Shown: positions 54,249 through 63,139, counted from the stretch's first letter. The stretch: 64,000 nucleotides of DNA from JAXLYE01 sp046351595 (GCA_046351595.1 JAXLYE010000002.1:310001-374000), one strand, 5' to 3'. Numbers and translations are program-made. Notes: generated by a model from the letters alone, not told the origin.

Positions 54249-55670
54249 ATGGGCCCGGCAAAGTATGCTGAGCTCATGGGACCCAGGTCACTTGCGTGCA
54301 TGCTCTCCCAGGAGCTCGTGCCGCAGATGCGTGCCATTGCCGAGACGGTGTACCGGCTCGTCCGCCGCGACAAGAGCCAGACCGCGGTGCACCTCATCAG
54401 CCGCATGCTCAGCGAGCTCGAGCTCCAGCAACGGACCCCCGGCGGTCCGGGGAGCCCGAGCCTCGGTTCCGTCGGCGACGCGGTGAGCGGCTCGGCCTCG
54501 GTGCTGCCGAGCGGGCCCGCCGAGCCGCAGAAGCCTGCCGAGCCGCAGAAGCCTGCCGCGCCGCAGAAGCCTGCCGCGCCGCAGAAGGACGATCGCGAGC
54601 AGCGCGCCTATCTGCTCAACCTGCGCGGCGTCATCCACGCCCAGCGCGGCCAGGAGGCGCAGGCGCTCATCGACCTCGTGCAGGCGCACGAGCTGTCGTC
54701 GAGCTGGCCGGTGCCGCTGTACAACCTCGGCCTGCTGCACAAGCAGGCGCGCCGCTGGAGCGAGGCGCTGGCGATGCTGCAGCAGGCGCTCCAGTGCGTG
54801 CGTCGGCAGGCCGGGCGGCTCAGCGGCAACCCGGCGCTGTCGTCGTCGACGGGCCTGAGCCGCGCGGTGCTGTGGAACCTCGGCCTGGCGCAGACCGCGC
54901 TCAAGCAGACCGAGGAGGCGCGCGCCACCTGGCAGGCCTGCGGCGTCTCGTCGCCGCGCGGCGCGCACGCCGATCTCGGGCTGGCGCAGCTGTCGCTGCC
55001 GACGACGGGTCCGTACTCGGTCGAGCGCGTCTGGGTGCAGCGGCTGGATCCGGTGCGCGCGCGCATCCTGTCCGTCGTGCGCTACGGCGCGCCGTGTCAG
55101 TTCGGCGACGTCGTGCTCTGCGACAACAGCGCCCACAACAGCTCGTTCACCGACGGCCTGATCGGCAGCGACGGCGAGGACACCGAGACCGAGGAGAGCA
55201 GCGGCCTCCTGTTCCTCGACTCGCTGGAGCGCGCCGGCTACGCGCTGCACGTGGTCCAGGGCGGCCCGGCGACGCCGACGCAGGCGATGACGCTGACCGA
55301 GAAGCTGCGCGAGAACGGCCTGCACATCGAGGTCTGGTCGCTGACCATGCGCCTGCCCGGCAGCCCGCCGCCGCCCGAGGGCAGCGACGAGCGCGCGGGC
55401 ACGCCGCTGTGCGCCGGGCTGGTGCTGCCGGCCGGGCCGCTGCGCGAGCCGGTGCCGCTCGGGCCGCTGCGCATCGCCGACGGCCAGGTCCCCGACGCGC
55501 TGGTGCCCAACGACGCGCAGCGCACGGCCGAGAAGGCGGTCGCGGTGCTCAACGCCGCGGCGCGCGAGCTCGGGCTGTCGATCTTTGCGCCGACGCTGAT
55601 GGCGGCGGCCGGCGACGAGCTCGGGGCCGCCCGGCACAAGCGCGCCCTCAAGCGCGCCGCCTCGGCGTAG
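54249..55670 (+). CDS. TPR-like protein with Pro/Gln-rich tandem insert
   Basis: A 473-residue protein without signal peptide. The N-terminal helices (LIGYRLVRRDKSQTAVHLISRML) are followed by a tandem segment of Pro/Gln/Lys (PAEPQKPAEPQKPAAPQK, near 95-115). Helical TPR-like units run about 120-250 (LLNLRGVIHAQRGQEAQALIDL, AVLWNLGLAQTALKQTEEARATW). The C-terminal half is alpha/beta (LIGSDGEDTETEE, VWSLTMRLPGSPPP). ATG 54249 lies just after GTG 54246; no strong ribosome site is seen. The 521-bp region before it contains the T-free tract. Its partner and function are unknown. Confidence 0.72.
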   Translation: MGPAKYAELMGPRSLACMLSQELVPQMRAIAETVYRLVRRDKSQTAVHLISRMLSELELQQRTPGGPGSPSLGSVGDAVSGSASVLPSGPAEPQKPAEPQKPAAPQKPAAPQKDDREQRAYLLNLRGVIHAQRGQEAQALIDLVQAHELSSSWPVPLYNLGLLHKQARRWSEALAMLQQALQCVRRQAGRLSGNPALSSSTGLSRAVLWNLGLAQTALKQTEEARATWQACGVSSPRGAHADLGLAQLSLPTTGPYSVERVWVQRLDPVRARILSVVRYGAPCQFGDVVLCDNSAHNSSFTDGLIGSDGEDTETEESSGLLFLDSLERAGYALHVVQGGPATPTQAMTLTEKLRENGLHIEVWSLTMRLPGSPPPPEGSDERAGTPLCAGLVLPAGPLREPVPLGPLRIADGQVPDALVPNDAQRTAEKAVAVLNAAARELGLSIFAPTLMAAAGDELGAARHKRALKRAASA

Positions 55671-55673
55671 CCC

Positions 55674-56843
55674 CTAGCGCGGCCGTGCCGCAAGCGGCGC
55701 GGCCACCGGCGTGCGGTCGAGGACCATGTAGCGATCGGCCTCCGCCGGCTTGAAGCCGTAGCGCGTGTACAGCCCGTGCGCGTCGCGCGTGCCGAGCAGG
55801 AAGCGGCTGACCTGCGCCAGCCCGGGGTGCGCGAGCACCGCCTCGACCAGCCGCTTGCCGAGGCCGCGCCCGCGGTGCTCGGCGAGCACGAAGACGTCGC
55901 CGAGGTAGGCGATGCGGGTGTGGTCGGTGACGATCCGCGCGAAGCCCACCTGGGCGCCGCTCGGCAGGTGGTACAGCCCGAAGCACAGCGCCTGCGCCAT
56001 CGCCTCGCGCTGCCGCTCGGCGTCGACGCCGCTGGCCCAGTAGGACTCGTCCGCGAGGTAGCGGTGGACGACGCCGGGGTCGAGCCGTGAGGGGTCGGTG
56101 CTGATCAGGTACTCGCCCGCCTGCAGCTCGTAGGGCGCGGCGAGCGCCCCGCCGAGCGCCTCGGCCGTGGCGCAGAGCGACGGCGACGGCGTGATCTCGG
56201 GGCCGAGCCCGGGGGCGCGACGCGGCGGCCCGGCGACTGTGCGCAGCGGCAGCTCGCCCGCCCACACCGGCCGGCCGAGGTCCGCGGTCAGATCGACGGG
56301 CGGCCCGCTGCGCACCTTGGCCGAGGCTTCGTCCAGCCGCAGCCGCAGCACCCGCGTTGCCTGCAGCTCGCTCGCCGTCGGCGGTCGCACCTCGGCGTGG
56401 CGGCCGGGCCCGACCCGATCGACCAGCGCGTCGAGCGCGCGCCGCTTCTCGTCGTCGTCGGTCACCTCGACCGCGACGCCCAGCGCCACCACCGAGCGGT
56501 AGTTCATCGAGTGGTGGAACGCGCTGCGCGCCAGCACCAGCCCGTCGAGCAGCGTCACCGTCACCGCGATCGGGCTGCCGGCGGCGAGCGCGCGCAGGAG
56601 CCGGCTGGCGACGGCGCCGTGCAGGTACAGCGCGTCGTCGATGCGGGCGTGCAGCATCGGGATCACGTACGGCTGGCCGTCGACCGCGATGCCGACGTGG
56701 CACAGCAGCGCCTCGTCGAGGATCGCGTGGATCGCGGCGCGCTCGTGCGAGCCGCGCTCGGGGTGGCGGCGCAGCGTCGTGCGCGGCGTCTTCGGCAGGG
56801 AGTCGGCGTCGGTGAGCTCGGGAGCGTGCGGTGTCGTTTCCAT
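55674..56843 (-). CDS. Fused PNP-oxidase-like flavin domain and GNAT acetyltransferase
   Basis: A 389-residue fusion. Residues about 30-190 form an FMN-binding split-barrel of the pyridoxamine-phosphate-oxidase-like type (LCHVGIAVDGQPYVIPML, HGAVASRLL, SRSAFHHSMNYRSVV). Residues about 240-375 form a GNAT fold (LYHLPSGAQVGFARIVTD, FVLAEHRGRGLGKRLVEAVL, GLYTRYGFKP), with the acetyl-CoA-binding RGRGLG motif intact. The two are joined by an Arg/Pro-rich linker. It is divergent from a MocR-type regulator, and MocR genes often control adjacent pyridoxamine-oxidase-like enzymes. A resistance or detoxification role for a small amine is inferred. Confidence 0.85.
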   Translation of the reverse strand: METTPHAPELTDADSLPKTPRTTLRRHPERGSHERAAIHAILDEALLCHVGIAVDGQPYVIPMLHARIDDALYLHGAVASRLLRALAAGSPIAVTVTLLDGLVLARSAFHHSMNYRSVVALGVAVEVTDDDEKRRALDALVDRVGPGRHAEVRPPTASELQATRVLRLRLDEASAKVRSGPPVDLTADLGRPVWAGELPLRTVAGPPRRAPGLGPEITPSPSLCATAEALGGALAAPYELQAGEYLISTDPSRLDPGVVHRYLADESYWASGVDAERQREAMAQALCFGLYHLPSGAQVGFARIVTDHTRIAYLGDVFVLAEHRGRGLGKRLVEAVLAHPGLAQVSRFLLGTRDAHGLYTRYGFKPAEADRYMVLDRTPVAAPLAARPR

Positions 56844-56863
56844 GCCTCTTTTTTCGCGCCAAA

Positions 56864-56885
56864 CTGGTACATGAAAAAGGACCGG
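56864..56885. promoter_or_regulatory. Candidate MocR operator
   Basis: CTGGTAC (56864-56870) and GGACCGG (56879-56885) are separated by 8 bp and form an imperfect inverted repeat (5 of 7 pairs). It lies in the 52-bp gap between the divergent fusion-enzyme and MocR genes, near the start of both. MocR-family regulators bind such CTGG/CCAG-type half-sites. Confidence 0.5.
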
Positions 56886-56895
56886 ATTTCAGAAT

Positions 56896-58410
56896 ATGAC
56901 TAGACCAGCTCGGGCCTGGCCCTTCCACCTCTCGGTCGCCGAGCTCGAGCGCGGCGCCGGCCGCACCCCGATCACGCTGCGCCTGGTGCGCGCGGTCACC
57001 GAGGACATCCGCCGCGGCCGGCTGCGCCCCGGTGATGCGCTGCCCGGCTCGCGCGAGCTGGCCGCGGCGCTCAAGGTCCACCGCAACACCGCGCTCGCCG
57101 CCTACCGCGAGCTTTTGGCCGAGGGCTGGCTGGTGACGCGGCCCGGCCTGGGCACCTTCGTCTCGTCGGAGCTGCCGGAGGAGCGGGCGGCGCGCATCGA
57201 TCCGGCGCGGGTCGGTCGGCCGCCGCCGCGGCCGGGCTTCGAGCTGGCGCCGCTCTCGCCGTGGCTGGACGCCGACCGCGAGCCGCCGCCGCCGCCGGGC
57301 ACGCTGCTGATGCTCGGCGGGCTGCCCGACCTGCGCCTCGTGCCGACGACGGCGCTGGCGCGTGCGTACCGGCGGGCGCTGCGGCGGCGGGGCACGCTCG
57401 GCTACGGCGACCCGCGCGGGCCGCTGCGGCTGCGCAGCGCGCTGTCGTCGATGCTCGCGGCGACGCGCGGGCTGGCCGTGGGCGCCGACGACGTGCTGGT
57501 CACCCGGGGCAGCCAGATGGCGCTGTCGCTCCTTTCGCAGGTGCTGGTGCGGCCGGGCGACGTGGTCGCGGTCGAGGAGCTCGGCTACCGCCCGGCGTGG
57601 GCGGCGCTGCAGCAGGCGGGCGCGCGCCTGTGCCCGCTGCCCGTCGACGAGAACGGCCTCATCGTCGAGGCGCTGGAGGCGGCGCTGGCGGCGGGCCCGG
57701 TGCGCGCGGTCTACGTCACGCCGCACCACCAGTACCCGACCACGGCGCCGCTGTCGCCGGGGCGGCGGCTGGCGCTGTTGTCGCTGTGCCGGCGCGCGCG
57801 CATCGCCCTCATCGAGGACGACTATGACCACGAGTTCCACTACGACGGCCGGCCGCTGCTGCCGCTGTGCAGCGCCGACGCCGCCGGGGTCGTGATGTAC
57901 GTCGGCACGCTGTCGAAGGTGCTGGCGCCGGGGCTGCGCATCGGCTACGCGGTGGCGCCGCGCGCAGTGCTCGAGCGCCTGGCAGCGCTGCGGACCAGCC
58001 TCGATCGACAGGGCGATCCGACGACCGAGCTGGCGGTGGCCGAGCTTTTCGAGGAGGGTGAGGCGCAGCGCCACGTGCGGCGGGCGCGCCGCGTCTACAA
58101 GGCGCGCCGCGACCGCTGCGTCGACGGCCTGCGCGCCGCGTTCGGCGACGAGCTGCGCTTTACCGTGCCGAGCGGCGGCATGGCGCTGTGGGCCGAGGTC
58201 AGCGACAGGCTGCCCGTCGACGAGTGGCTGGCGGCGGCGGCGGACGAGGGCGTGCGCTTCCAGCCCGGCCGGCGCTTCGCGTTCCAGCCCGGGCAGGCGG
58301 GCCCCGCGGCGCAGCACGCGCGCATCGGCTTCGCTGCCCTCACCGAGCGCGAGATCGACGAGGCGATCCGCCGCCTGCGCCGCGCCGCCGAGCGCGTCCG
58401 GCGCCGGTAG
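56896..58410 (+). CDS. MocR-type regulator (GntR HTH fused to aminotransferase)
   Basis: A 504-residue transcription factor. The GntR winged helix-turn-helix is at residues 20-85 (DIRRGRLRPGDALPGSRELAA, FHRNTALAAYREL region). The rest is a fold-type I aminotransferase with GYGDPRGPLRLRSALS (about 170), IEDDYDHEFHYDG (about 305) and PLP-binding Lys341 in GTLSKVLAPGLRIGY. Both halves are complete. Such MocR proteins sense pyridoxal phosphate or an amino-acid-like effector and usually control a divergent gene, here the PNPOx-GNAT fusion. The start ATG 56896 lacks a good ribosome site, which is common in MocR genes. Confidence 0.92.
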   Translation: MTRPARAWPFHLSVAELERGAGRTPITLRLVRAVTEDIRRGRLRPGDALPGSRELAAALKVHRNTALAAYRELLAEGWLVTRPGLGTFVSSELPEERAARIDPARVGRPPPRPGFELAPLSPWLDADREPPPPPGTLLMLGGLPDLRLVPTTALARAYRRALRRRGTLGYGDPRGPLRLRSALSSMLAATRGLAVGADDVLVTRGSQMALSLLSQVLVRPGDVVAVEELGYRPAWAALQQAGARLCPLPVDENGLIVEALEAALAAGPVRAVYVTPHHQYPTTAPLSPGRRLALLSLCRRARIALIEDDYDHEFHYDGRPLLPLCSADAAGVVMYVGTLSKVLAPGLRIGYAVAPRAVLERLAALRTSLDRQGDPTTELAVAELFEEGEAQRHVRRARRVYKARRDRCVDGLRAAFGDELRFTVPSGGMALWAEVSDRLPVDEWLAAAADEGVRFQPGRRFAFQPGQAGPAAQHARIGFAALTEREIDEAIRRLRRAAERVRRR

Positions 58411-58413
58411 CCG

Positions 58414-59199
58414 CTATCGCGGCAGCGTCACGTCGAGCGCGAGGAAGCCCGGGCCGGCGAACGGCGGGAACGTCCAGCGACGCAGCTGGTCGCCCAGGCA
58501 CTCCAGGAACATCGGCGGCGGGCCCGCCGGCTGCACCGCGACCGGGGTGGCGCCGGCGACGCGGCCGTCGGGGAATACGAACAGGCGGAAGATGGCGCGG
58601 GCGCCCTTGTCTGCTCCCGCCCCGAGCCAGGCCTGACACGCGGCCAGCCCCGTCGGCGCGGAAGGGGGGACGGGCGCGGCGGTCGGCGCCGGCGGTGCGA
58701 CCGGGGCCACCGGGGACGTCAGGGACGTCGGGGGCGCCGCCGTCGCGGCGAGCTCGCGCACGAGCCCCTCCAGGCGCGCGGCGGTTTCGGGCGGTGTGCT
58801 GAACAGGCCCGGCGCCGGGAAGCGCGGGCTGCCGATCGACCACAGCCACGTCACCGACGGGCCGCCCCAGGACGGCAGGCGCACGCGCTGCGCTCCCTCG
58901 GTCAGGCAGCCGAGCAGGGCGGGGCTGCCCAGCCACTCGAAGGGGCCGAGCGTCACGGCGCCGTTGGCGCGGGCGCTGACCGTGAACACGCCGCGGTCCT
59001 CGGGCGTCGCGCGCTCGGCGCAGGGGTGCAGCGCCTCCTCGGCGAGCGACTCGAGCGCGCGCGTGCGCTGGTGCAGCGCCGCGTCGTCGAGGGGCCGCTC
59101 GCTGGCCGCGGACCCGGCGCCGCGCGGACCGGCGCAGCCAGCGACCGTGACCAGGCACAGCGCCAGGGACCCAGACGAGCACGCGGAGCGGGAGCGCAT
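58414..59199 (-). CDS. Lipoprotein with TonB-C-like domain
   Basis: A 261-residue lipoprotein. The signal peptide ends in VAGC (Cys22) after hydrophobic CSSGSLALCLVT. A helical region (about 35-70) leads into a beta domain. After an Ala/Pro-rich linker (about 160-180) the C-terminal 80 residues (ACQAWLGAGADKGARAIFRL, VFPDGRVAGATPV, FLECLGDQLRRWTFPP) resemble the C-terminal TonB/AgmX-type domain of Myxococcota, with a GRV turn and a W-x-F-P strand. Start ATG 59199 has no strong ribosome site. The preceding gene on the minus strand ends 35 nt upstream. Confidence 0.75.
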   Translation of the reverse strand: MRSRSACSSGSLALCLVTVAGCAGPRGAGSAASERPLDDAALHQRTRALESLAEEALHPCAERATPEDRGVFTVSARANGAVTLGPFEWLGSPALLGCLTEGAQRVRLPSWGGPSVTWLWSIGSPRFPAPGLFSTPPETAARLEGLVRELAATAAPPTSLTSPVAPVAPPAPTAAPVPPSAPTGLAACQAWLGAGADKGARAIFRLFVFPDGRVAGATPVAVQPAGPPPMFLECLGDQLRRWTFPPFAGPGFLALDVTLPR

Positions 59200-59234
59200 G
59201 CGGAGCAACCTGAGAGGGGGAAGGCGGCGGGCGG

Positions 59235-59816
59235 CTAGGGGCGCTTCTTCAGCTCGTCGCTGTAGCGCTTCTGCAGGATCTCGACGATCTGCTCGGGGCG
59301 GCGCAGCCGGTTCTGCACCTGCGCGTCGGTGATGTTGTAGTTCGTCTGGAACTCGAGGCCGTCCTCGTACAGCGTGTCCCAGGTCGACTCGTCGTCGACG
59401 TACTGCAGCGGGCGCTTGCCCTTGAATGCGCAGCGCGACAGGTTCGTGAGCCGCCCCGAGAGCCACGCCCACAGCTCGGGCCCGAGCAACTGCTCGAACA
59501 GCCGCAGGTCGTCGTCGAGGCGCGAGAAGACCTCCTCGAAGCGGGGGATGAAGCCCTGGGCCGGCTCGCCGCCCTTTTCGCGCACGTGGTCGAACGCCAG
59601 CCGCAGCAGCACCACGTCGTCGACGTAGCGCTCGATCGGTGGCCCTTCTTGCGGCGCCAGGGACTGGACGAGCACCCCGGCGCACAGCTCGCGGACGCCG
59701 TGCTCCAGCTCGGGGTCGGTCACCGCCTCTTGCAGGATCTTCAGATCGAACGGAAAGGAAACCAGGTAGTCACAGATCCTGGTCAGGGCTTCCCGTCCAG
59801 TCTCAGCCGATGGCAT
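59235..59816 (-). CDS. Conserved protein of unknown function
   Basis: A 193-residue soluble, helix-rich protein with no signal peptide. It starts MPSAETGREALTRICDYLV and has long helical stretches (FPFDLKILQEAV, VVLLRLAFDHVREKG, RLDDDLRLFEQLLG). The C-terminus NYNITDAQVQNRLRRPEQIVEILQKRY is amphipathic. No enzymatic motif or recognised domain is present. The compact size and lack of low complexity suggest a conserved, folded protein. AAGAGAGA upstream of ATG 59816 may act as ribosome site. It sits 35 nt before a lipoprotein gene and 92 nt after the HicB-like gene, so all may be transcribed together. Confidence 0.72.
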   Translation of the reverse strand: MPSAETGREALTRICDYLVSFPFDLKILQEAVTDPELEHGVRELCAGVLVQSLAPQEGPPIERYVDDVVLLRLAFDHVREKGGEPAQGFIPRFEEVFSRLDDDLRLFEQLLGPELWAWLSGRLTNLSRCAFKGKRPLQYVDDESTWDTLYEDGLEFQTNYNITDAQVQNRLRRPEQIVEILQKRYSDELKKRP

Positions 59817-59908
59817 GGTTCTCTCTTACCTGATTCGGCGGTGCCGTTTCAACCGAGGCGCTGCCGGACCGGGCGCTTGCCGCGCCGCTGCCGGCCTCTG
59901 CCTCGAGG

Positions 59909-60769
59909 CTAGCCGTCGCTGTCGCGCGGCGTGGTGGGCGCGGGTCCGGTCCCCGGCTCGTTGCTGGATCGAGCTTCCTTCTGGCTCGGGCTGCCGCCCG
60001 GGGCCGCTCCCTCGGCGCGCTCGGGACCGCCGGGACCGCCGGATCGGCCCTGGGCCTGGGCCTGGGCTTGGCCCTCGGGCCCGCGGCGACGGTCGCGGTC
60101 GAAGCGACGGCCGCCGCCGGGACCGCCGGGGCCGGGACCGCTGGGTCCGCCGTAGCCGGGACCGCCGCGACCGGGACCGCCGGGGCCCCGGCCCTCGCCG
60201 CGACCGCGGTCGCCGTAGCCCCGGCCCTCGCCCTCGAGGTTGCGGACGTACTCGATGAAGTGGGCGCGGTCCTCGAGGATCTCGGGGAAGCGGCCGCCGC
60301 GACGCCCGCCGCGGTCGTTGCGATCGCCTCGGTCATCTGGGGGGCCGGAGAAGCGGTCGTTGTGGCGCGGTCGCTGATCGGGACCGGGCGCCTCGTGCGG
60401 GCCGCGCTGCGGCGGCCGCCGTATCGACTGACGGCGGTGCTCAAGCCCGCCCGAGACGAGCTCCGAGATCAGCTGGCCGACCTCGACGCCCTCGAGCTGC
60501 GCCTGCCACAAAAGCTCGCGCTGCAGCCCCTTGGAAACCCGCGCCGTGAGCTCGCCGGTCAGCTCGCGCTCGTCGACCGCGGCCGGCGGCCGGGTGCCGC
60601 GCTCGGCCATGTTGGCGAGCAGCGCGTCGAGCTCTTCCTCGACCTTCAGGATCGCCTCGCTGCGCGTGCTGCCCTCGGCGGTGCAGTGGGGCAGCTCGGG
60701 GACGCGGGCGATGAACACCTTGCGCTCGCTGTCATACGACAGCACGACCCGGTAGTTTGGTCTTCCCAT
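59909..60769 (-). CDS. HicB-like protein with ribbon-helix-helix and Arg/Gly-rich tail
   Basis: A 286-residue protein. The N-terminus (YRVVLSYDSERKVFIARVPELPHC, about 6-29) is the degenerate RNase-H-like fold of HicB antitoxins with the VPELPHC stretch. It is followed by a helical region with EAILKVEEELDALL. A ribbon-helix-helix-like segment (ELTARVSKGLQRELLWQAQ, about 72-90) comes next. The last 150 residues are a disordered Arg/Gly/Pro/Asp-rich tail (RGDRNDRGGRRGGR, GRGPGGPGRGGPGYGG, FDRDRRRG). AAGGAA lies 7 nt before ATG 60769. No HicA toxin gene is adjacent, so it is an orphan. The tail may bind RNA or form condensates (inferred). Confidence 0.83.
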   Translation of the reverse strand: MGRPNYRVVLSYDSERKVFIARVPELPHCTAEGSTRSEAILKVEEELDALLANMAERGTRPPAAVDERELTGELTARVSKGLQRELLWQAQLEGVEVGQLISELVSGGLEHRRQSIRRPPQRGPHEAPGPDQRPRHNDRFSGPPDDRGDRNDRGGRRGGRFPEILEDRAHFIEYVRNLEGEGRGYGDRGRGEGRGPGGPGRGGPGYGGPSGPGPGGPGGGRRFDRDRRRGPEGQAQAQAQGRSGGPGGPERAEGAAPGGSPSQKEARSSNEPGTGPAPTTPRDSDG

Positions 60770-61047
60770 CGCGATTTCCTTGACGTTTCCTTCGCTGAAG
60801 CTGGTCTTCGCTGGAGCTGGTGTCGCTGCGGTTCTGGGTGCGGTTCCGGGGGCGGGGGCGACCGGACGCGGCGCGCGCGGTCCAGTCTGCATCTGCCCGA
60901 CGGAGAAAGCGTGCGGGCGAGGCGGCTCGCCTGGTCGCAGTGTCGGGGCCGAGCCCGCGCAAAGTCAAGCCCTTTGCCCGGGGGACGGTCAATAACGACC
61001 GGGCCGCGGGGCTCGCCTCGACGCGCGCCGGGTCGGGCCGCTTGAGC

Positions 61048-61842
61048 CTAGCGCCCGGCCTCGGGCAGCGCCGGCAGGTACAGCGGAGAAACCGGCGCCG
61101 ACACGGGCTTGCCGGCGTTGAGCAGGATGCCGCCGCCGCCCGCAAGCAGGCCGCCGCCGAGCAGGGCCCCGAGCCCCGCAATCTGCACCGTCGAGAGGCT
61201 GAAGGCGCCGCCGCTCGTCGAGGAGCTGCTCGAGTAGAGGCCGCCGGCCAAGAGGAGCAGGCCGGCGCCGGCCGCGATGCTGCCGCCGATGACCAGGGCC
61301 AGGCCCGGCGCCTTGAAGCGGTTGGTCGAGAGGCGCTGGTCGAGGCGGGCCGCGGCCTGGTTGCCGGGATCCGCGAGCAGCGCGCGCCGCGCCAGATATA
61401 AAGACTCCTCGCGCGGGCCCTTGCGCGCCGGGTCGGCCAGCGCTAGCAGCGTCTGCGAGTACACCGGGTTCGGGGCGCGACCGCCGAGCTGCCACGCGGC
61501 GTCCTTCGCCATCACCGCGAGGTCGCCGCGGCCCGCCGCCTGCAGCCTGTCGCTGGCCTCGCCGAGCAGGCGCTGCGCGTCGGGGGCCAGGAGCTGGCGC
61601 TGCGCGACGGTGAAGCGGTCGGTGGCGGCGTACAGGCCGATGACCCCCTGCACCGCCGCCTCGGCCTGGCCGCTGGCGAGCAGCTGCTGGGCGCTCGTGA
61701 GCGCCGCCTGCACGTCGGGGTCGACACCGGACTCGGGCACCTCGGGCAGCGGGCTGGCGCGGCCGGCGAGGGGCGCGGCCAGCCAGGTGCACAGCAGGGC
61801 GGACGCTGCCGTCGCCCGGACGAAGCTTCGTGCGTTTTGCAT
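61048..61842 (-). CDS. Membrane protein with two C-terminal helices and exported helical domain
   Basis: A 264-residue protein. A signal peptide (MQNARSFVRATAASALLCTWLAAPLAG) ends near residue 27, probably cleaved after AGRA. The central part (about 35-165) is helical and TPR-like (AQQLLASGQAEAAVQGVIGL, QRLLGEASDRLQAAGRGDLA). Two Gly/Leu-rich membrane helices follow (PGLALVIGGSIAAGAGLLLLA and IAGLGALLGGGLLAGGGGIL), joined by a Ser-rich loop. GAGGAGG before ATG 61842 is a strong ribosome site. The Cys-rich lipoprotein precedes it by 20 nt, so they are likely co-expressed. Its role is unknown. Confidence 0.75.
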   Translation of the reverse strand: MQNARSFVRATAASALLCTWLAAPLAGRASPLPEVPESGVDPDVQAALTSAQQLLASGQAEAAVQGVIGLYAATDRFTVAQRQLLAPDAQRLLGEASDRLQAAGRGDLAVMAKDAAWQLGGRAPNPVYSQTLLALADPARKGPREESLYLARRALLADPGNQAAARLDQRLSTNRFKAPGLALVIGGSIAAGAGLLLLAGGLYSSSSSTSGGAFSLSTVQIAGLGALLGGGLLAGGGGILLNAGKPVSAPVSPLYLPALPEAGR

Positions 61843-61862
61843 CGGGTTCCTCCTCGACGGAC

Positions 61863-62813
61863 TCAGCGGTAGCAGCCGGAGCGGCAGGTTGAGGTCATGG
61901 CGTCGCAGCGCTGCAGGCACGGCGAGTGGCCGTTGCAGCTCGAGCGGCACGAGCTCTCGGCGTACGAGCACTCGGACAGGCAGCGCTGCTCGGCGTGGGC
62001 GCGGCGCGCGGCCTCGGCGGCCTCGTAGGCGGCCTGCTCGGCGGCCTGGCGCTGGCGCTCGCGCTCCTCGAGGAACGAGGTGCGGACCGCCTCGGGGACG
62101 AAGGACAGGTTCTGGCGCAGCGCGATCGGCGAGCTGCACTGGGCCACCCCGTCGAGCAGCCCGGGCCAGTCGGCCTGCTGGGCGCGCGGCCACACCGCCT
62201 GGATGGCCTCGATGGCCTCGCCGCAGCGGTTGACGCGGCCGAGCGCGTCGACGGAGAGCCGCGCAGCCTCGACGCTGCCGCACTGCCTGGCGGCACGCAC
62301 GAAGACGTCGCCGGCGCGGTTGAAGTCGCCGCCGGTGAAGTAGAGGCGCCCGACCTCGGGCGCGGCGGCGCAGGCGTGCGGCCCGCCGACGACGGACTCG
62401 GCGACGGGCGTGACCCACTGCATGACGGCGCCGCGCTCGGGCGCCTGCGGGTAGCTGGTGACGAAGTCGAGGCCGAGCTCGATCGCCTTGCGCTGGGCGC
62501 GCTCGGAGGCGCCGCCGCTCGTAGCCACGGCGCAGGCCCGCTGCACCGCCGCGGCCGAGGCCAACGCCGGCAGCCCGGCGAGACGGGCGCTGGCCCCCGG
62601 GCCCGGTGCCCCGAGGCCGGGCGGCGTCGGTGAGACGCACGCGGACAGCCCGAGCAGCAGTCCCGCCAGGGCGCCGTGCCGCTCGCCGTGCCGCTCGCCG
62701 TGCCGCCCGGGCGGACGGCTCACCGGATGCACACGGTCACAGGCCCGATCACAGGATGAATCACCAAGCCGATCACGGCGCGGACTGGGGGACTGGGCAC
62801 GGGATCTCTGCAT
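61863..62813 (-). CDS. Cys-rich lipoprotein (C-terminal disulfide-knot-like tail)
   Basis: A 316-residue protein with a lipobox near residue 60 (LGLSAC). The start is uncertain: ATG 62813 gives a long basic leader (with GERHGERHG repeats), while an in-frame GTG at 62723 gives a tighter signal. The mature helical body ends in a tail with ten Cys residues (CLSECSYAESSCRSSC, then SPCLQRCDAMTSTC), spaced like a small disulfide-rich domain. No catalytic motif is seen. It precedes the two-helix membrane protein by 20 nt. A periplasmic sensor or structural role is inferred. Confidence 0.7.
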   Translation of the reverse strand: MQRSRAQSPSPRRDRLGDSSCDRACDRVHPVSRPPGRHGERHGERHGALAGLLLGLSACVSPTPPGLGAPGPGASARLAGLPALASAAAVQRACAVATSGGASERAQRKAIELGLDFVTSYPQAPERGAVMQWVTPVAESVVGGPHACAAAPEVGRLYFTGGDFNRAGDVFVRAARQCGSVEAARLSVDALGRVNRCGEAIEAIQAVWPRAQQADWPGLLDGVAQCSSPIALRQNLSFVPEAVRTSFLEERERQRQAAEQAAYEAAEAARRAHAEQRCLSECSYAESSCRSSCNGHSPCLQRCDAMTSTCRSGCYR

Positions 62814-63139
62814 GCAGCCTCGAGCGATTTCGGGGTGGGCCGGTGAGGGCGTTTGGACCAGACTACAGCAAACAGAGCTGATCCTCAGAGGCCTTGCGGC
62901 TGAGCCCTCGCGGGGCGCTACCGAGCCGCGGGCGGAGGAGGCACAGCGACGCGACCTGACGAAGCCCGGGCTCCCCCTGTTTCCTTCTGGCGACCTGCGC
63001 TAGCATGGCGCCGCACCAAAGGCCCGGGCCCCGGCGGCGGCTTCCTGCTGCCGTCGGACAAGACCAAGAAACCAGGGCGGCGGACCGGGCCGCGGCGAGC
63101 GCGGGCTGGCCGTCCATCGGGCTCCGCGCAGGCAAACGA
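62814..63139 (+). other. Intergenic region before the MMPL exporter
   Basis: 326 bp shared between divergent genes. No gene, tRNA or strong palindrome is recognised. A weak CTCAG/CTGAG pair occurs near 62885. It probably holds the promoters of the exporter and the Cys-rich lipoprotein. Confidence 0.4.

Noticed and set aside
59909..60769. Complete HicAB toxin-antitoxin pair
   Set aside because: Only the HicB-like half is present; neighbouring genes do not resemble HicA.
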